From positions 930,001-994,000 of the forward strand of contig NZ_JAIQZJ010000001.1 in NCBI RefSeq assembly GCF_020073815.1: a DNA stretch of 64,000 nt, read 5' to 3'. Position numbers and translations under genes: made by a program. This stretch comes from Nocardioides mangrovi. Lineage in GTDB: Bacteria > Actinomycetota > Actinomycetes > Propionibacteriales > Nocardioidaceae. The notes beneath the pieces were generated by a model. That model ran no database searches, was not told the DNA's origin, and worked only from the letters and a program-made list of their open reading frames with translations. Shown in pieces: positions 1 to 7,809 of this stretch (the first letter of the stretch is position 1; each line of letters begins with the position of its first letter).

Positions 1-18
1 GATCCCACATCGAGCGTG

Positions 19-38
19 TGTGACAAATTGTGGTCACA
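19..38. promoter_or_regulatory. Dyad TGTGAC-N8-GTCACA
   Basis: Two perfect 6-base arms, TGTGAC at 19-24 and GTCACA at 33-38, lie in an unusually AT-rich stretch (about 20-60) for this genome. The spacing of 8 is wider than the TGTGA-N6-TCACA site of Crp-type regulators, so the binding protein is unknown. No gene is visible to the right for 250 bases on the plus strand, so the site may serve a gene left of the window. Confidence 0.25.
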
Positions 39-166
39 TCTTGTCAAGTTATGTGCGAGAATGGGAACAGATCCGCGCACGAGATAGTGGTCCCGGCACC
101 CCAGGTGTCCCCCCACACCCCATCCGCCGGGCCACTTCTCGGGCGTGCGCGGCCTATCAACACCGC

Positions 167-196
167 CTCCGCCGGGCCCTTCGGGACCCGGCGGAG
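167..196. terminator. Hairpin, 10-bp stem
   Basis: Arms CTCCGCCGGG (167-176) and CCCGGCGGAG (187-196) pair perfectly around a loop that can add three more C-G pairs. There is no T tract, which is usual in this GC class. The first 289 bases hold no gene that I can support, only this hairpin, the next one and the dyad at 19-38. Confidence 0.5.
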
Positions 197-202
197 TCAT
201 GT

Positions 203-226
203 CCGGACCGGTCGTGACCGGTCCGG
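203..226. terminator. Second tandem hairpin, 11-bp stem
   Basis: Arms CCGGACCGGTC (203-213) and GACCGGTCCGG (216-226) pair perfectly around a 2-base centre. Together with the hairpin at 167-196 it probably ends transcription of the flavin oxidoreductase gene on the minus strand, and possibly of a gene to the left of the window. Confidence 0.5.
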
Positions 227-289
227 CATGTGGGACGGTGGCGGCGTCAGATGCCGGTCAACCGGCTGTCAGTCCGCAGTCAAGAGCGG

Positions 290-1309
290 TCAGCGCCACC
301 CGAGGGCGGGCGCGAGGTCGCGCAGGACACTCTCGAGGACGTGCGCGTTGTAGTCGACGCCGAGCTGGTTGGGCACGGTGAGCAGCAGCGTGTCGGCGGC
401 CGCGATCGCCTCGTCCTCGGCGAGGTCCTTGACCAGCTGGTCGGGCTCCCCGGCGTAGGACTTGCCGAAGCGGGCCAGCCCGCCGTCGAGGTGACCGACC
501 TGGTCCTCGCTGCGTGACTCGTGGCCGAAGTAGGCACGGTCCATGTCGTTGACGATCGGGAAGATGCTGCGGCTGACCGACACCCGCGGCTCACGGTCGT
601 GGCCGGCGGCCGTCCAGGCCTCGCGGAACCGCTGGATCTGCTCGGCCTGCAGCTGGTGGAAGGGCACGCCGGTGTCCTCGGTGAGCAGGGTCGAGCTCAT
701 CAGGTTCAGACCCTGCTCGGCGGTCCACTCGGCGGTCGCCCGGGAGCCAGCGCCCCACCAGATCCGGTCCCGCAGGCCGGGTGACTGCGGCTCGAGCGGC
801 AGCAGTCCGGGCGGGTTCGGGAACATCGGACGCGGGTTGGGCTGGGCGAAGCCACGCCCGTCGATGACGTCGAGGAAGACGCGGAGGTGGTCGCGGGCCA
901 TGTCGGCGTGGTCGGCACCCTCCCCCGGCACGTAGCCGAAGTAGCGGAAGCCGTCGATCACCTGCTCCGGTGACCCACGGCTCACGCCGAGCTGGAGCCG
1001 GCCGCCGGCGATCAGGTCCGCCGCCCCGGCGTCCTCGGCCATGTAGAGGGGGTTCTCGTAGCGCATGTCGATCACGCCGGTGCCGATCTCGATCCGGCTG
1101 GTCCGGGCGCCGATGGCCGCGAGCAGCGGGAACGGGGCCGCCAGCTGACGGGCGAAGTGGTGCACGCGGAAGTAGGCGCCGTCCGCGCCGAGCTCCTCGG
1201 CGGCGACGGCGAGGTCGATGGACTGGAGCAGGGCGTCGGACGCGGACCGGGTCTGCGACTGCGGCGAGGGCGTCCAGTGCCCGAACGAGAGAAAGCCGAT
1301 GTTCTTCAC
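290..1309 (-). CDS. LLM-class flavin-dependent oxidoreductase
   Basis: This 339-residue protein is a luciferase-like (bacterial luciferase alpha/beta family) flavin monooxygenase or oxidoreductase, a cytoplasmic TIM barrel using FMNH2 or F420. The opening NIGFLSFGHW, the segment YFRVHHFA and the IEIGTGVIDMRYENPLYMAED block are typical of the family. The substrate cannot be read from sequence. I chose the GTG at 1309 because relatives begin with (M)KNIGFLSFGHW. An in-frame ATG at 1357 adds 16 residues and coincides exactly with the edge of the palindrome at 1355-1380, so a leaderless start there is possible. The gene diverges from the MarR-GNAT gene, which is its likely regulator. Confidence 0.85.
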   Translation of the reverse strand: MKNIGFLSFGHWTPSPQSQTRSASDALLQSIDLAVAAEELGADGAYFRVHHFARQLAAPFPLLAAIGARTSRIEIGTGVIDMRYENPLYMAEDAGAADLIAGGRLQLGVSRGSPEQVIDGFRYFGYVPGEGADHADMARDHLRVFLDVIDGRGFAQPNPRPMFPNPPGLLPLEPQSPGLRDRIWWGAGSRATAEWTAEQGLNLMSSTLLTEDTGVPFHQLQAEQIQRFREAWTAAGHDREPRVSVSRSIFPIVNDMDRAYFGHESRSEDQVGHLDGGLARFGKSYAGEPDQLVKDLAEDEAIAAADTLLLTVPNQLGVDYNAHVLESVLRDLAPALGWR

Positions 1310-1354
1310 GTCGTCACAACGCTTGGTTGAACCCTCAATCTTCCCGCTCGGCGA

Positions 1355-1380
1355 CATTCTCTGACTATAGTCAGAGAATG
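1355..1380. promoter_or_regulatory. 26-bp perfect palindrome, divergent promoter/operator
   Basis: The 13-base half CATTCTCTGACTA is followed at once by its exact reverse complement. It contains TATAGT on both strands (plus 1366-1371, minus 1369-1364). From each hexamer the expected transcription start, after a 6-base gap, is the A of an ATG: plus strand 1378 and minus strand 1357. The element therefore looks like two face-to-face promoters with an operator over both -10 boxes, and the likely binder is the adjacent MarR domain. Leaderless transcription is an inference from spacing. Confidence 0.7.
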
Positions 1381-2262
1381 GTCTCCTCCGAGCTCGCGAC
1401 CGACACGCTCCGCCGGTTCAACCGCACCTACACCCAGCGCATCGGCGCCCTCGACGAGTCCTTCCTCGGCACCGGACGACCGCTCGCCCTCTCCCGGCTG
1501 ATCTTCGAGATCGGTCCCGCCGGCGCGACCGTGCGCGACCTGCGGGCCCGCCTCGACCTGGACTCGGGCTACCTGACCCGGATGCTCGGGCGGCTCGGCG
1601 ACGCCGGGCTGGTCGAGGTCGTGCCCGATCCGGCCGACCGGCGCCGCCGGGTCGCCACCCTCACCGCCGCGGGGCGGGAGGCGTGGCGCGACCTGGAGGC
1701 CCGCTCCGAGGACCGGGCGCGGGCGCTCGTGGACCCGCTCACCGAGCGGCAGCGCGCCCGGCTGACCGACGCCTTGGCGACCGCGGACCTGCTCGTCCGG
1801 GCCGCGACGGTCCACCTCCGCGAGGTGCCGCCGACCGACCCCGCCGCGCTCGACGCCGCCGGCCGCTACTTCGCCGAGCTCGACCGGCGCTTCCCGCGGG
1901 GCTTCGACCCCGGCACACCCGACCACACGGGCACGTTCCTGCTCGCGACCAGCGACGGCGCGCCCGTGGCGTACGGCGGGGTGCAGCACCTGTCCGCCGA
2001 GACCGGCGAGGTCAAGCGGATGTGGGTCGACCCGGGCTGGCGCGGCGCCGGGCTCGGGTCGCGGATGCTGCGCGAGCTGGAGGGGCTGGCCGCGCGGCTC
2101 GGACACCGCCGGGTCGTGCTCGACACCAACCGGACGCTCGGCGAGGCGATCGCGATGTACGGCCGCGCCGGCTACACCGAGATCGAGCGCTACAACGACA
2201 ACCCGTACGCCGAGGCGTGGTTCGAGAAGACGCTCACGCCGCGCCGAGCAGCGGGAGCCTGA
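1378..2262 (+). CDS. MarR-family regulator fused to GNAT acetyltransferase
   Basis: The 294-residue protein has a MarR winged helix in roughly residues 1-145 (recognition region around LDSGYLTRMLGRLGDAGLV, wing at PDPADRRRR). A GNAT domain fills about 150-290, with the acetyl-CoA loop VDPGWRGAGLGSRML and the closing motif IAMYGRAGYTEIERYN. MarR-GNAT fusions are known in bacteria; the acetyl acceptor is not known here. The ATG at 1378 ends the palindrome and lies 6 bases past a TATAGT hexamer, with no Shine-Dalgarno, so the mRNA is probably leaderless. It diverges from the flavin oxidoreductase and overlaps the histidine kinase tail-to-tail by 29 bases. Confidence 0.85.
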   Translation: MVSSELATDTLRRFNRTYTQRIGALDESFLGTGRPLALSRLIFEIGPAGATVRDLRARLDLDSGYLTRMLGRLGDAGLVEVVPDPADRRRRVATLTAAGREAWRDLEARSEDRARALVDPLTERQRARLTDALATADLLVRAATVHLREVPPTDPAALDAAGRYFAELDRRFPRGFDPGTPDHTGTFLLATSDGAPVAYGGVQHLSAETGEVKRMWVDPGWRGAGLGSRMLRELEGLAARLGHRRVVLDTNRTLGEAIAMYGRAGYTEIERYNDNPYAEAWFEKTLTPRRAAGA

Positions 2263-4249
2263 CCCGGAAGGTCGTGCCGACCCCCGGCTCGGACTCGACG
2301 CCGATCGAGCCGCCGTGCTGCTCGACGATCGCGTGGGTGATCGACAGGCCGAGGCCGCTGCCGGGGATCGCCCGCTCCTGGGCGAGCGAGGACCTGAAGA
2401 AGCGGCTGAAGAGCAGCTCGACCTCCTGCGGGGGGATGCCGATGCCCGTGTCGCTCACCGCGATGACGATCTCGTCCTCGAGGCTGAGGTCGACGTTCAC
2501 CTTGCCGCCCTCCGGGGTGAACTTCACGGCGTTGCCGACCAGGTTGATCACCACCCGCTCGAGCATGTCGCGGTCGCCGAGGAAGGGCACCGGGTCCTCG
2601 GGGTAGGACACGTCGAGGGTGAGGTCGCGGTGCTCCAGCGCCGGCGCGACGACGGCGCAGCCGGCCGCCACCGTCTTGCGGAGGTCGACGACCCGGTCGA
2701 GGAAGCCGATCCCGCCGTCCTGGATCCGCGAGAGCGTCAACAGGTCGTCGATCAGCGACAGCAGTCGCGAGCTGTTGGCCGCGACGCGGCGTACGGCGTC
2801 CTGCTGGTCGGGCGCGAGCCGGCCGTACGCGCCGTCCTCGAGCATCTCGAGGTAGCCGAGGATGCTGGTGATCGGGGTGCGCAGCTCGTGGCTGACGCTC
2901 GAGACGAAGGCGTCCTTGACCTGGTCGACCTCGCGCATCCGCTCGAGCGCCTCGCGCTCGGTCTCGAGCGCGGCGACCAGCTTGCGCTCGGCCTCGACCC
3001 GTTCGGTGATGTCCTCCGAGGTGCTGACGTAGCCCGTGACCTCGCCGCGGTCGTCCTTGACCCGGTTGAGCGACATCGAGTGCATCCGCTCGACGCCGTC
3101 GGCGCGGACGAAGCCCATGTCCGTGGAGCCGATGCCCATCATCGCCTGGGCGACCGCGCTGAAGTCGACCTGCGTGCCGAGGGCCTCGGCCTTGGTCGCG
3201 ATCGCCGTGTCGGAGTGGAGGTGCCGCGTGGTGCGACCGAGCATGTCGTCCTCGGCGTACCCGAGGAGCCGGACGGCGCCGGGGTTGAAGAGGGTGATCT
3301 CGCCGCGCGAGTTGGTGCCGATGATCGCGACGTTGGCGATGCCGTTGACGATGTTCTGGACCTTGTCGCGCTCCGTGGCGGTCAGCCGCGCGTTCTCGAT
3401 CTGCTCGCCCACGGCCAGCATCAGCGGCACCACGACGAGCGCACACACGATGAGGAACGACGCGAGCAGGATGCCCTGGGAGTCGGCGCTGAAGCCGTAG
3501 CGCTTGCCGGCGTTGGCGAACGGCCCGCGCCCGTAGGAGGTCATCAGGATCGCGAAGGCCTCCACCGCGAGCATCTGGGCGAGCGCCTCGAACGGGCGGG
3601 TCCGCAGGGCGCACCACGCGAGCAGGGGGATCAGCACGAAGACGACCGACGGGAAGTCGTGCGGCGCGAAGACCAGGGGCGACGCGACCAGCACGGCCAG
3701 CCACTGGATGCTGCGCTCGGTCGGACCGGCCGCGCTGTCGTGGTTGCGGAGCAGGCAGAAGAACGGGACCAGGATCAGCTGGGAGGCGAGGTTGGAGGCA
3801 CCCACCGCCAGGCCCAGGACCCACGGCTCGCCCCAGCCGCTGAGAGCGCTGGTGACCATCGCCGCGGTCCCGCCCACGAGGCTGCCGACGGTGGTCGCGA
3901 GCACCAGCCGCGACAGGTCGCCGCTGGTGAAGAGCTCCGGGCGCTCGCGCCGTCCGCCGGTCAGGATCCACCAGACGACACCGACCTCGATCGCCATGCC
4001 GATCCCGATGCCGATCGCGACGGCGTTGTCGCGCTCGGTGGCGATGGTGGCCACCCCGATCACGCCGGTCAGGACCAGCAGCACCGCTGTCGGCGGGCGG
4101 GTCGTCACGAGCAGGCAGCCGGTCGCGAGCCCGATCGGCCAGATGCCGATCGCGGTGCCGCCGTCCGGGGTGCTGTGGACCGCGGACAGGCCGAAGAGCG
4201 CGGTCGCCCCGAACAGGACGACCACGCGGACCACCCACGAGCTGACCAC
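2234..4249 (-). CDS. Membrane PAS sensor histidine kinase
   Basis: This 671-residue sensor kinase starts with about 240 residues of transmembrane helices resembling a MASE1-type sensor (GIWPIGLATGCLL). A PAS domain follows (IIGTNSRGEITLFNPGAVRL), ending in the PAC-like STSEDITERVEAERK. Then come a HisKA domain with the phosphorylated His in SHELRTPITS and an HATPase with N box NLVGNAVKFT, DTGIGI and GSGLGL. The GTG at 4249 has GGAGGAG five bases upstream; an ATG at 4315 would lengthen it without a ribosome site. No response regulator lies next to it, so it is an orphan kinase. It should autophosphorylate in response to a membrane or cytoplasmic signal that I cannot name. Confidence 0.9.
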   Translation of the reverse strand: MVSSWVVRVVVLFGATALFGLSAVHSTPDGGTAIGIWPIGLATGCLLVTTRPPTAVLLVLTGVIGVATIATERDNAVAIGIGIGMAIEVGVVWWILTGGRRERPELFTSGDLSRLVLATTVGSLVGGTAAMVTSALSGWGEPWVLGLAVGASNLASQLILVPFFCLLRNHDSAAGPTERSIQWLAVLVASPLVFAPHDFPSVVFVLIPLLAWCALRTRPFEALAQMLAVEAFAILMTSYGRGPFANAGKRYGFSADSQGILLASFLIVCALVVVPLMLAVGEQIENARLTATERDKVQNIVNGIANVAIIGTNSRGEITLFNPGAVRLLGYAEDDMLGRTTRHLHSDTAIATKAEALGTQVDFSAVAQAMMGIGSTDMGFVRADGVERMHSMSLNRVKDDRGEVTGYVSTSEDITERVEAERKLVAALETEREALERMREVDQVKDAFVSSVSHELRTPITSILGYLEMLEDGAYGRLAPDQQDAVRRVAANSSRLLSLIDDLLTLSRIQDGGIGFLDRVVDLRKTVAAGCAVVAPALEHRDLTLDVSYPEDPVPFLGDRDMLERVVINLVGNAVKFTPEGGKVNVDLSLEDEIVIAVSDTGIGIPPQEVELLFSRFFRSSLAQERAIPGSGLGLSITHAIVEQHGGSIGVESEPGVGTTFRVRLPLLGAA

Positions 4250-4340
4250 GGCGCTCCTCCCGACCCGGTGCGGCACCCCATCTTGTCGTGCTCGGCGCTC
4301 CGGGCGTCGGCGCAATGCCGAATCGGACTACGTTGGCCCG

Positions 4341-5723
4341 ATGACCTCTGGGGAGAGACGGGACGTCGTCGTCGTGGGCGGAGGACACCACGGACTGGTC
4401 GCCGCGGCCTACCTGGCACGCGCCGGGATGTCGGTGCAGGTCCTCGAACGGCTGCCCCGCACGGGCGGCGCGGTGGCACCGGCGGACCCCTTCGCCGGCC
4501 GCTGGGCGACCTCCGTCGGGGCGCTGCCGGACCGGTTGCTCGGTGAGCTCGGGCTCGACCTGGAGCTGCGGACCGGACCGGCCGAGCCCGACGTACCCGA
4601 CGCCGAGCGGGCAGCGTGGGACCGCTGGCTGGCCGACACCGGCCAGCTCGCGGACGCGGTCCGCACCACCCTGCTCGACCCGCTGCCCCTCGAGCGCGAC
4701 CTCCGGGCCCGGGTCGACCCGGACGTGTGGCGCGACCTCGTGGTGCGGCCGCTCGGCGAGACGATCGAGGAGCGGTTCCGCGACGACGGCGTCCGCGGCC
4801 TGGCCGCGGTCGGCGCGCTCAGCGCCGGGGCCGTGTCGCTCCACGATCCGTCGCTGCGGCAGAACCGCGCGTTCCTCGACGACCTGCTGCAGCGGTCCAG
4901 CGGACGCCGGGTGCCGGTCGGCGGGATGGGCACGCTGGCCGCGGCGCTCGAGGGCACAGCGACGGAGGCGGGGGCCGAGATCCGCACGTCGGCGGGCGTG
5001 AGTCGCATCGACGCCGGCGACGACGGGGCCGAGGTGACCTGGGACGGCCCCGACGGCGCGGGCACGGTCGCGGCCCGCTGGGTGCTCGCCGACGTCGCCC
5101 CCTGGGTCCTCGAGATCCTGCTCGGTCACGGGGAGCACCCGGAGACCAAGCCGGTCGGCGCGCAGGTCACGGTCGACCTCCGCCTCGACCACGCCCCGGC
5201 CTGGCACTCGGGAGCACCTCCGACCTGGCTCGCCTCCGGTTACGGCCAGCTGACCGCGGCGTACGACGCCACGACGGCCGGTGTGCTCCCCGACCCCGTC
5301 CCGGGTCGGCTGGAGCCGACCGATGACCCTGCCGCGTGGACCTTCCACGGCCTGCTCACGCCCGCGACTCTCTTCGACGCCGACCCCGACGCCGGTCGCG
5401 CGATGGTCGCGGACCGGGTGGTCGCCGAGCTCGGCCGGCACCTGGTCGGGCCGGTGCGGGCCGACGCCCAGGTGTCGCTCCCCCAGGACGTCGAGCGCGA
5501 GCTGGCGATGCCCGGCGGGCACCCGCTGCACGGCGACCCCGAGTGGCCGTGGGCCGGCAACCGGGCCCGGCTGGACACCCCCGCCCAGCGGTGGGGTGTG
5601 CAGACCGACATCGCCTCCGTGTTGCTCTGCGGAGCCGGTTCACGACGCTCCGGAGGGGTCTCCGGGGTGGCCGGGCACGCCGCCGCGAGGGCCGTCCTGG
5701 AGGCGGCCGCGGAGGCCCGATGA
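4341..5723 (+). CDS. FAD-dependent oxidoreductase, phytoene-desaturase-like
   Basis: The 460-residue protein opens with a Rossmann dinucleotide-binding motif (VVVVGGGHHGLVAAAYLARAG) and a following acidic residue in QVLERLPRTGGA, as in the phytoene desaturase / amine oxidase family. The C-terminal SVLLCGAGSRRSGGVSGVAG is the usual second FAD-contact region. No carotenoid genes are nearby, so carotenoid desaturation should not be assumed. It starts with ATG at 4341, 91 bases from the divergent kinase start, and is followed by tRNA-Lys. Confidence 0.8.
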   Translation: MTSGERRDVVVVGGGHHGLVAAAYLARAGMSVQVLERLPRTGGAVAPADPFAGRWATSVGALPDRLLGELGLDLELRTGPAEPDVPDAERAAWDRWLADTGQLADAVRTTLLDPLPLERDLRARVDPDVWRDLVVRPLGETIEERFRDDGVRGLAAVGALSAGAVSLHDPSLRQNRAFLDDLLQRSSGRRVPVGGMGTLAAALEGTATEAGAEIRTSAGVSRIDAGDDGAEVTWDGPDGAGTVAARWVLADVAPWVLEILLGHGEHPETKPVGAQVTVDLRLDHAPAWHSGAPPTWLASGYGQLTAAYDATTAGVLPDPVPGRLEPTDDPAAWTFHGLLTPATLFDADPDAGRAMVADRVVAELGRHLVGPVRADAQVSLPQDVERELAMPGGHPLHGDPEWPWAGNRARLDTPAQRWGVQTDIASVLLCGAGSRRSGGVSGVAGHAAARAVLEAAAEAR

Positions 5724-5742
5724 GCGGCGTGCGGTCCCGATT

Positions 5743-5770
5743 TTTCGCACGCGTTCCCCGCTGGTAGAGT
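5743..5770 (+). promoter_or_regulatory. Possible tRNA-Lys promoter
   Basis: TTTCGC (5743-5748) and TAGAGT (5765-5770) are separated by 16 bases in a short AT-richer stretch after the oxidoreductase gene. They would start transcription near 5777, giving a 39-base leader before the tRNA. Both hexamers are weak matches. Confidence 0.3.
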
Positions 5771-5815
5771 TCACGTCGCTTCGGAGCAATCCCTCGGGGT
5801 TGGTTCCTGAGCAGG

Positions 5816-5891
<76 letters not shown>

Positions 5892-5893
5892 CC

Positions 5894-5929
5894 CAGCGAG
5901 GCCCTTCCCGATCGGGAGGGGCCTCGCTG
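5894..5929 (+). terminator. Strong hairpin after tRNA-Lys
   Basis: An 18-base arm beginning CAGCGAGGCCC pairs with its complement ending GGCCTCGCTG, with a single G-T wobble and no real loop beyond the central CGATCG. It begins three bases after the encoded CCA, so it should end the tRNA transcript although no T tract follows. Confidence 0.8.
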
Positions 5930-5970
5930 CGTTCCGGTGCGGCCCGCGCGTCCCGGCTACGGTGGGAACC

Positions 5971-6330
5971 GTGCAGAACCTCTGGTCGTACGGCTCCCAC
6001 CGCAGCGTCCTGTCACTGTGGTCGGACGGCTCGCTGCTGAGCATCGGCTCGGTCGGCTCGGTCGCCTCCCTCGGGAGCGTCGGATCCTTCGCGTCGATGT
6101 TCTCCTTCGGCTCCTCGATGTCCCGGCTCTCGGTGCTCTCCTTCCAGAGCGACGGGTCGGTGCTCTCCTCGCAGGCGAAGTCCTCGATCCTCTCCTCGCA
6201 GAGCCACCGGGCCGCGCTGGCCGAGCGCGAGCACGGCACGCTCCCCGCCGCCGCGGCACCGGCGATCGCACTCGCGACACTCGCCACTGCGGCCGCGGCG
6301 TACGTCATGATCCGGCGGGCGGTCGGCTGA
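5971..6330 (+). CDS. Serine-triplet (xxS) repeat protein with C-terminal membrane helix
   Basis: I do not recognise a named family. The 119-residue product has Ser at almost every third position for about 25 consecutive triplets (for example LLSIGSVGSVASLGSVGS), with small or hydrophobic residues between. A polar stretch follows, then one membrane helix (APAIALATLATAAAAYVMI) and a short basic tail. The strict period would suit a thin beta-solenoid or a membrane-associated strand array; that is inference. The GTG at 5971 was chosen because the in-frame ATG upstream lies inside tRNA-Lys. Its stop overlaps the next ATG by one base, so it is translationally coupled to the F420/PPOX enzyme. Confidence 0.65.
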   Translation: MQNLWSYGSHRSVLSLWSDGSLLSIGSVGSVASLGSVGSFASMFSFGSSMSRLSVLSFQSDGSVLSSQAKSSILSSQSHRAALAEREHGTLPAAAAPAIALATLATAAAAYVMIRRAVG

Positions 6331-6749
6331 TGGAGATCGCCCGGGCCCTCGACGCCGTCCGCGCCAACCGCCAGGCGGTCCTGGTCACCCTCAAGCGCGA
6401 CGGCCATCCTCAGCTCTCCAACGTCCTCGCCGCGGTCGGCGAGGACGGTCGGGTGCGGGTGTCGATCACCGAGGACCGCGCCAAGTACGCCAACCTGCGC
6501 CGGACCCCGTGGGCCGCGCTGCACGTCAACGGCCCCGACTTCTGGTCCTACGGCGTGCTCGAGGGCGACGTCGAGCTGTCACCGGTGGTCGCCGAGCCTC
6601 ACGACGCGGCCGCCGACGAGCTGGTCGAGCTCTACCGCGCCCTCGCGGGCGAGCACGAGGACTGGGAGGACTACCGGGCCGCGCTGGTGCGCGACCGCCG
6701 GGTGGTCGTCCGGATCACGCCGACCCACGCGTACGGCGCCCTCCGGTAG
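6330..6749 (+). CDS. PPOX-class F420-dependent oxidoreductase
   Basis: The 139-residue protein belongs to the split beta-barrel pyridoxamine-oxidase-like superfamily, in the short actinobacterial F420-binding group. Recognisable parts are LVTLKRDGHPQLSNVL near the N-terminus, the central RAKYANLRRTPWAALHV and the C-terminal VVVRITPTHAYGALR. Such enzymes reduce small substrates with F420H2 in the cytoplasm; the substrate is unknown. The ATG at 6330 shares a base with the stop of the serine-triplet gene (TGATG), so the two form an operon. Confidence 0.88.
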   Translation: MEIARALDAVRANRQAVLVTLKRDGHPQLSNVLAAVGEDGRVRVSITEDRAKYANLRRTPWAALHVNGPDFWSYGVLEGDVELSPVVAEPHDAAADELVELYRALAGEHEDWEDYRAALVRDRRVVVRITPTHAYGALR

Positions 6750-6790
6750 AGCTGCAGTAACCCGCGGCGCCGACGGCTCGTTGTCCGGGC

Positions 6791-7660
6791 ATGCGCCTCT
6801 CGCCGATGCCCGTCCTCGCCGCCGCGGCCGTCCTGGCCACCGCCTCCGTGCTCGTCGCGGCTCCGGCCGACGCCGGCGCCCGCTCGGGGCGCTGGGCGGC
6901 GGCCGCCGACGCGGCCATCCACCCCGGCACGATGATGTACACGAAGGGCGCCCAGTGCACCGCCAACTTCGTCTACACCGACGCCGCGGCGCACGTGTAC
7001 GTCGGCTACGCCGCCCACTGCGCCGGGGAGGGCGAGGCCACCGACACCGACGGGTGCAGCACCGCGTCGCTGCCGCTCGGCACGAAGGTCACCTTCGCCG
7101 AGGGCGGCAGCCTCGTCGACGAGGGCACGAAGGTCGGCAGCGGCCGGCTCGTCTACTCGTCCTGGCTGAGCATGCAGGAGCGGAAGACGTCCGACGCGCT
7201 GGCGTGCGCCTACAACGACCTCGCCCTGGTCCGGGTCCGCGCTGCCGACGTCGCGAAGGTCAACCCGTCGGTGCCGGTCTGGGGTGGACCCACCGGCATC
7301 GACACCGACGGCACCGCCTCCGGCGACCAGGTCTACACCTACGGCAACTCCAGCCTCCGCGCCGGCGTCAGCGAGCTGTCGCCGCACACCGGCATCAGCC
7401 TCGGCGACCAGGTGGCCGACGGCGGCTGGTCGCACCCGCTCTACACCGTGACGCCGGGCATCCCCGGCGACTCGGGATCCGGCTTCCTCTCCGCCGACGG
7501 GACCGCCATCGGGGTGCTCTCGACCCTCGGTCTCGCCCCGCTGCCGGCCTCCAACAACATCGGCGACCTGGCCAAGGAGCTGGCCTGGGCGCAGCGCCAC
7601 TCGGGGATCCACGGCCTGCGTCTCGTGCGGGGCACGGAGCCCTTCTCCGGCCTCTCCTGA
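6791..7660 (+). CDS. Secreted trypsin-like serine protease (S1)
   Basis: This 289-residue exported protein has a signal peptide ending around APADAGA (residue 30). The chymotrypsin-fold triad is visible: His76 in GYAAHC, Asp143 in YNDLALVRV and Ser228 in GIPGDSGSG. Four cysteines could form disulfides outside the cell. Its length fits an actinobacterial secreted S1 peptidase without extra domains. The target is unknown. The start at ATG 6791 places the signal peptide correctly, although no strong ribosome site precedes it. Confidence 0.9.
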   Translation: MRLSPMPVLAAAAVLATASVLVAAPADAGARSGRWAAAADAAIHPGTMMYTKGAQCTANFVYTDAAAHVYVGYAAHCAGEGEATDTDGCSTASLPLGTKVTFAEGGSLVDEGTKVGSGRLVYSSWLSMQERKTSDALACAYNDLALVRVRAADVAKVNPSVPVWGGPTGIDTDGTASGDQVYTYGNSSLRAGVSELSPHTGISLGDQVADGGWSHPLYTVTPGIPGDSGSGFLSADGTAIGVLSTLGLAPLPASNNIGDLAKELAWAQRHSGIHGLRLVRGTEPFSGLS

Positions 7661-7809
7661 GCGCTCGGGAGCGCTCCCAGACGGCTTCCCTCAAGATCGG
7701 CTCAGCGCTTCCCTAAGGTTCCCCGAGGTCTCCCCCAAGCCTGTTCCTCGCCTGTCACCCGCGTGTGACGCTTCTCCGGACACGTTCTCGAACCCCTGGA
7801 GCAGGCACG

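Noticed and set aside
1..289. Small plus-strand proteins near the left edge
   Set aside because: The frames are Arg/Pro-rich, overlap two hairpins and have no ribosome site or family pattern.
4250..4315. ATG 4315 as the start of the membrane histidine kinase
   Set aside because: It has no ribosome site and adds an Arg-rich stretch, whereas GTG 4249 has GGAGGAG at the right distance.
2190..5531. Very long open frames antisense to real genes (for example minus 2190-5531, plus 36667-39831, plus 40286-42988, minus 49442-53053, plus 59433-63299)
   Set aside because: They read as low-complexity Arg, Ala, Gly, Pro or Val, Asp, Glu chains opposite genes with clear families. In such GC-rich DNA stop codons are rare in every frame.
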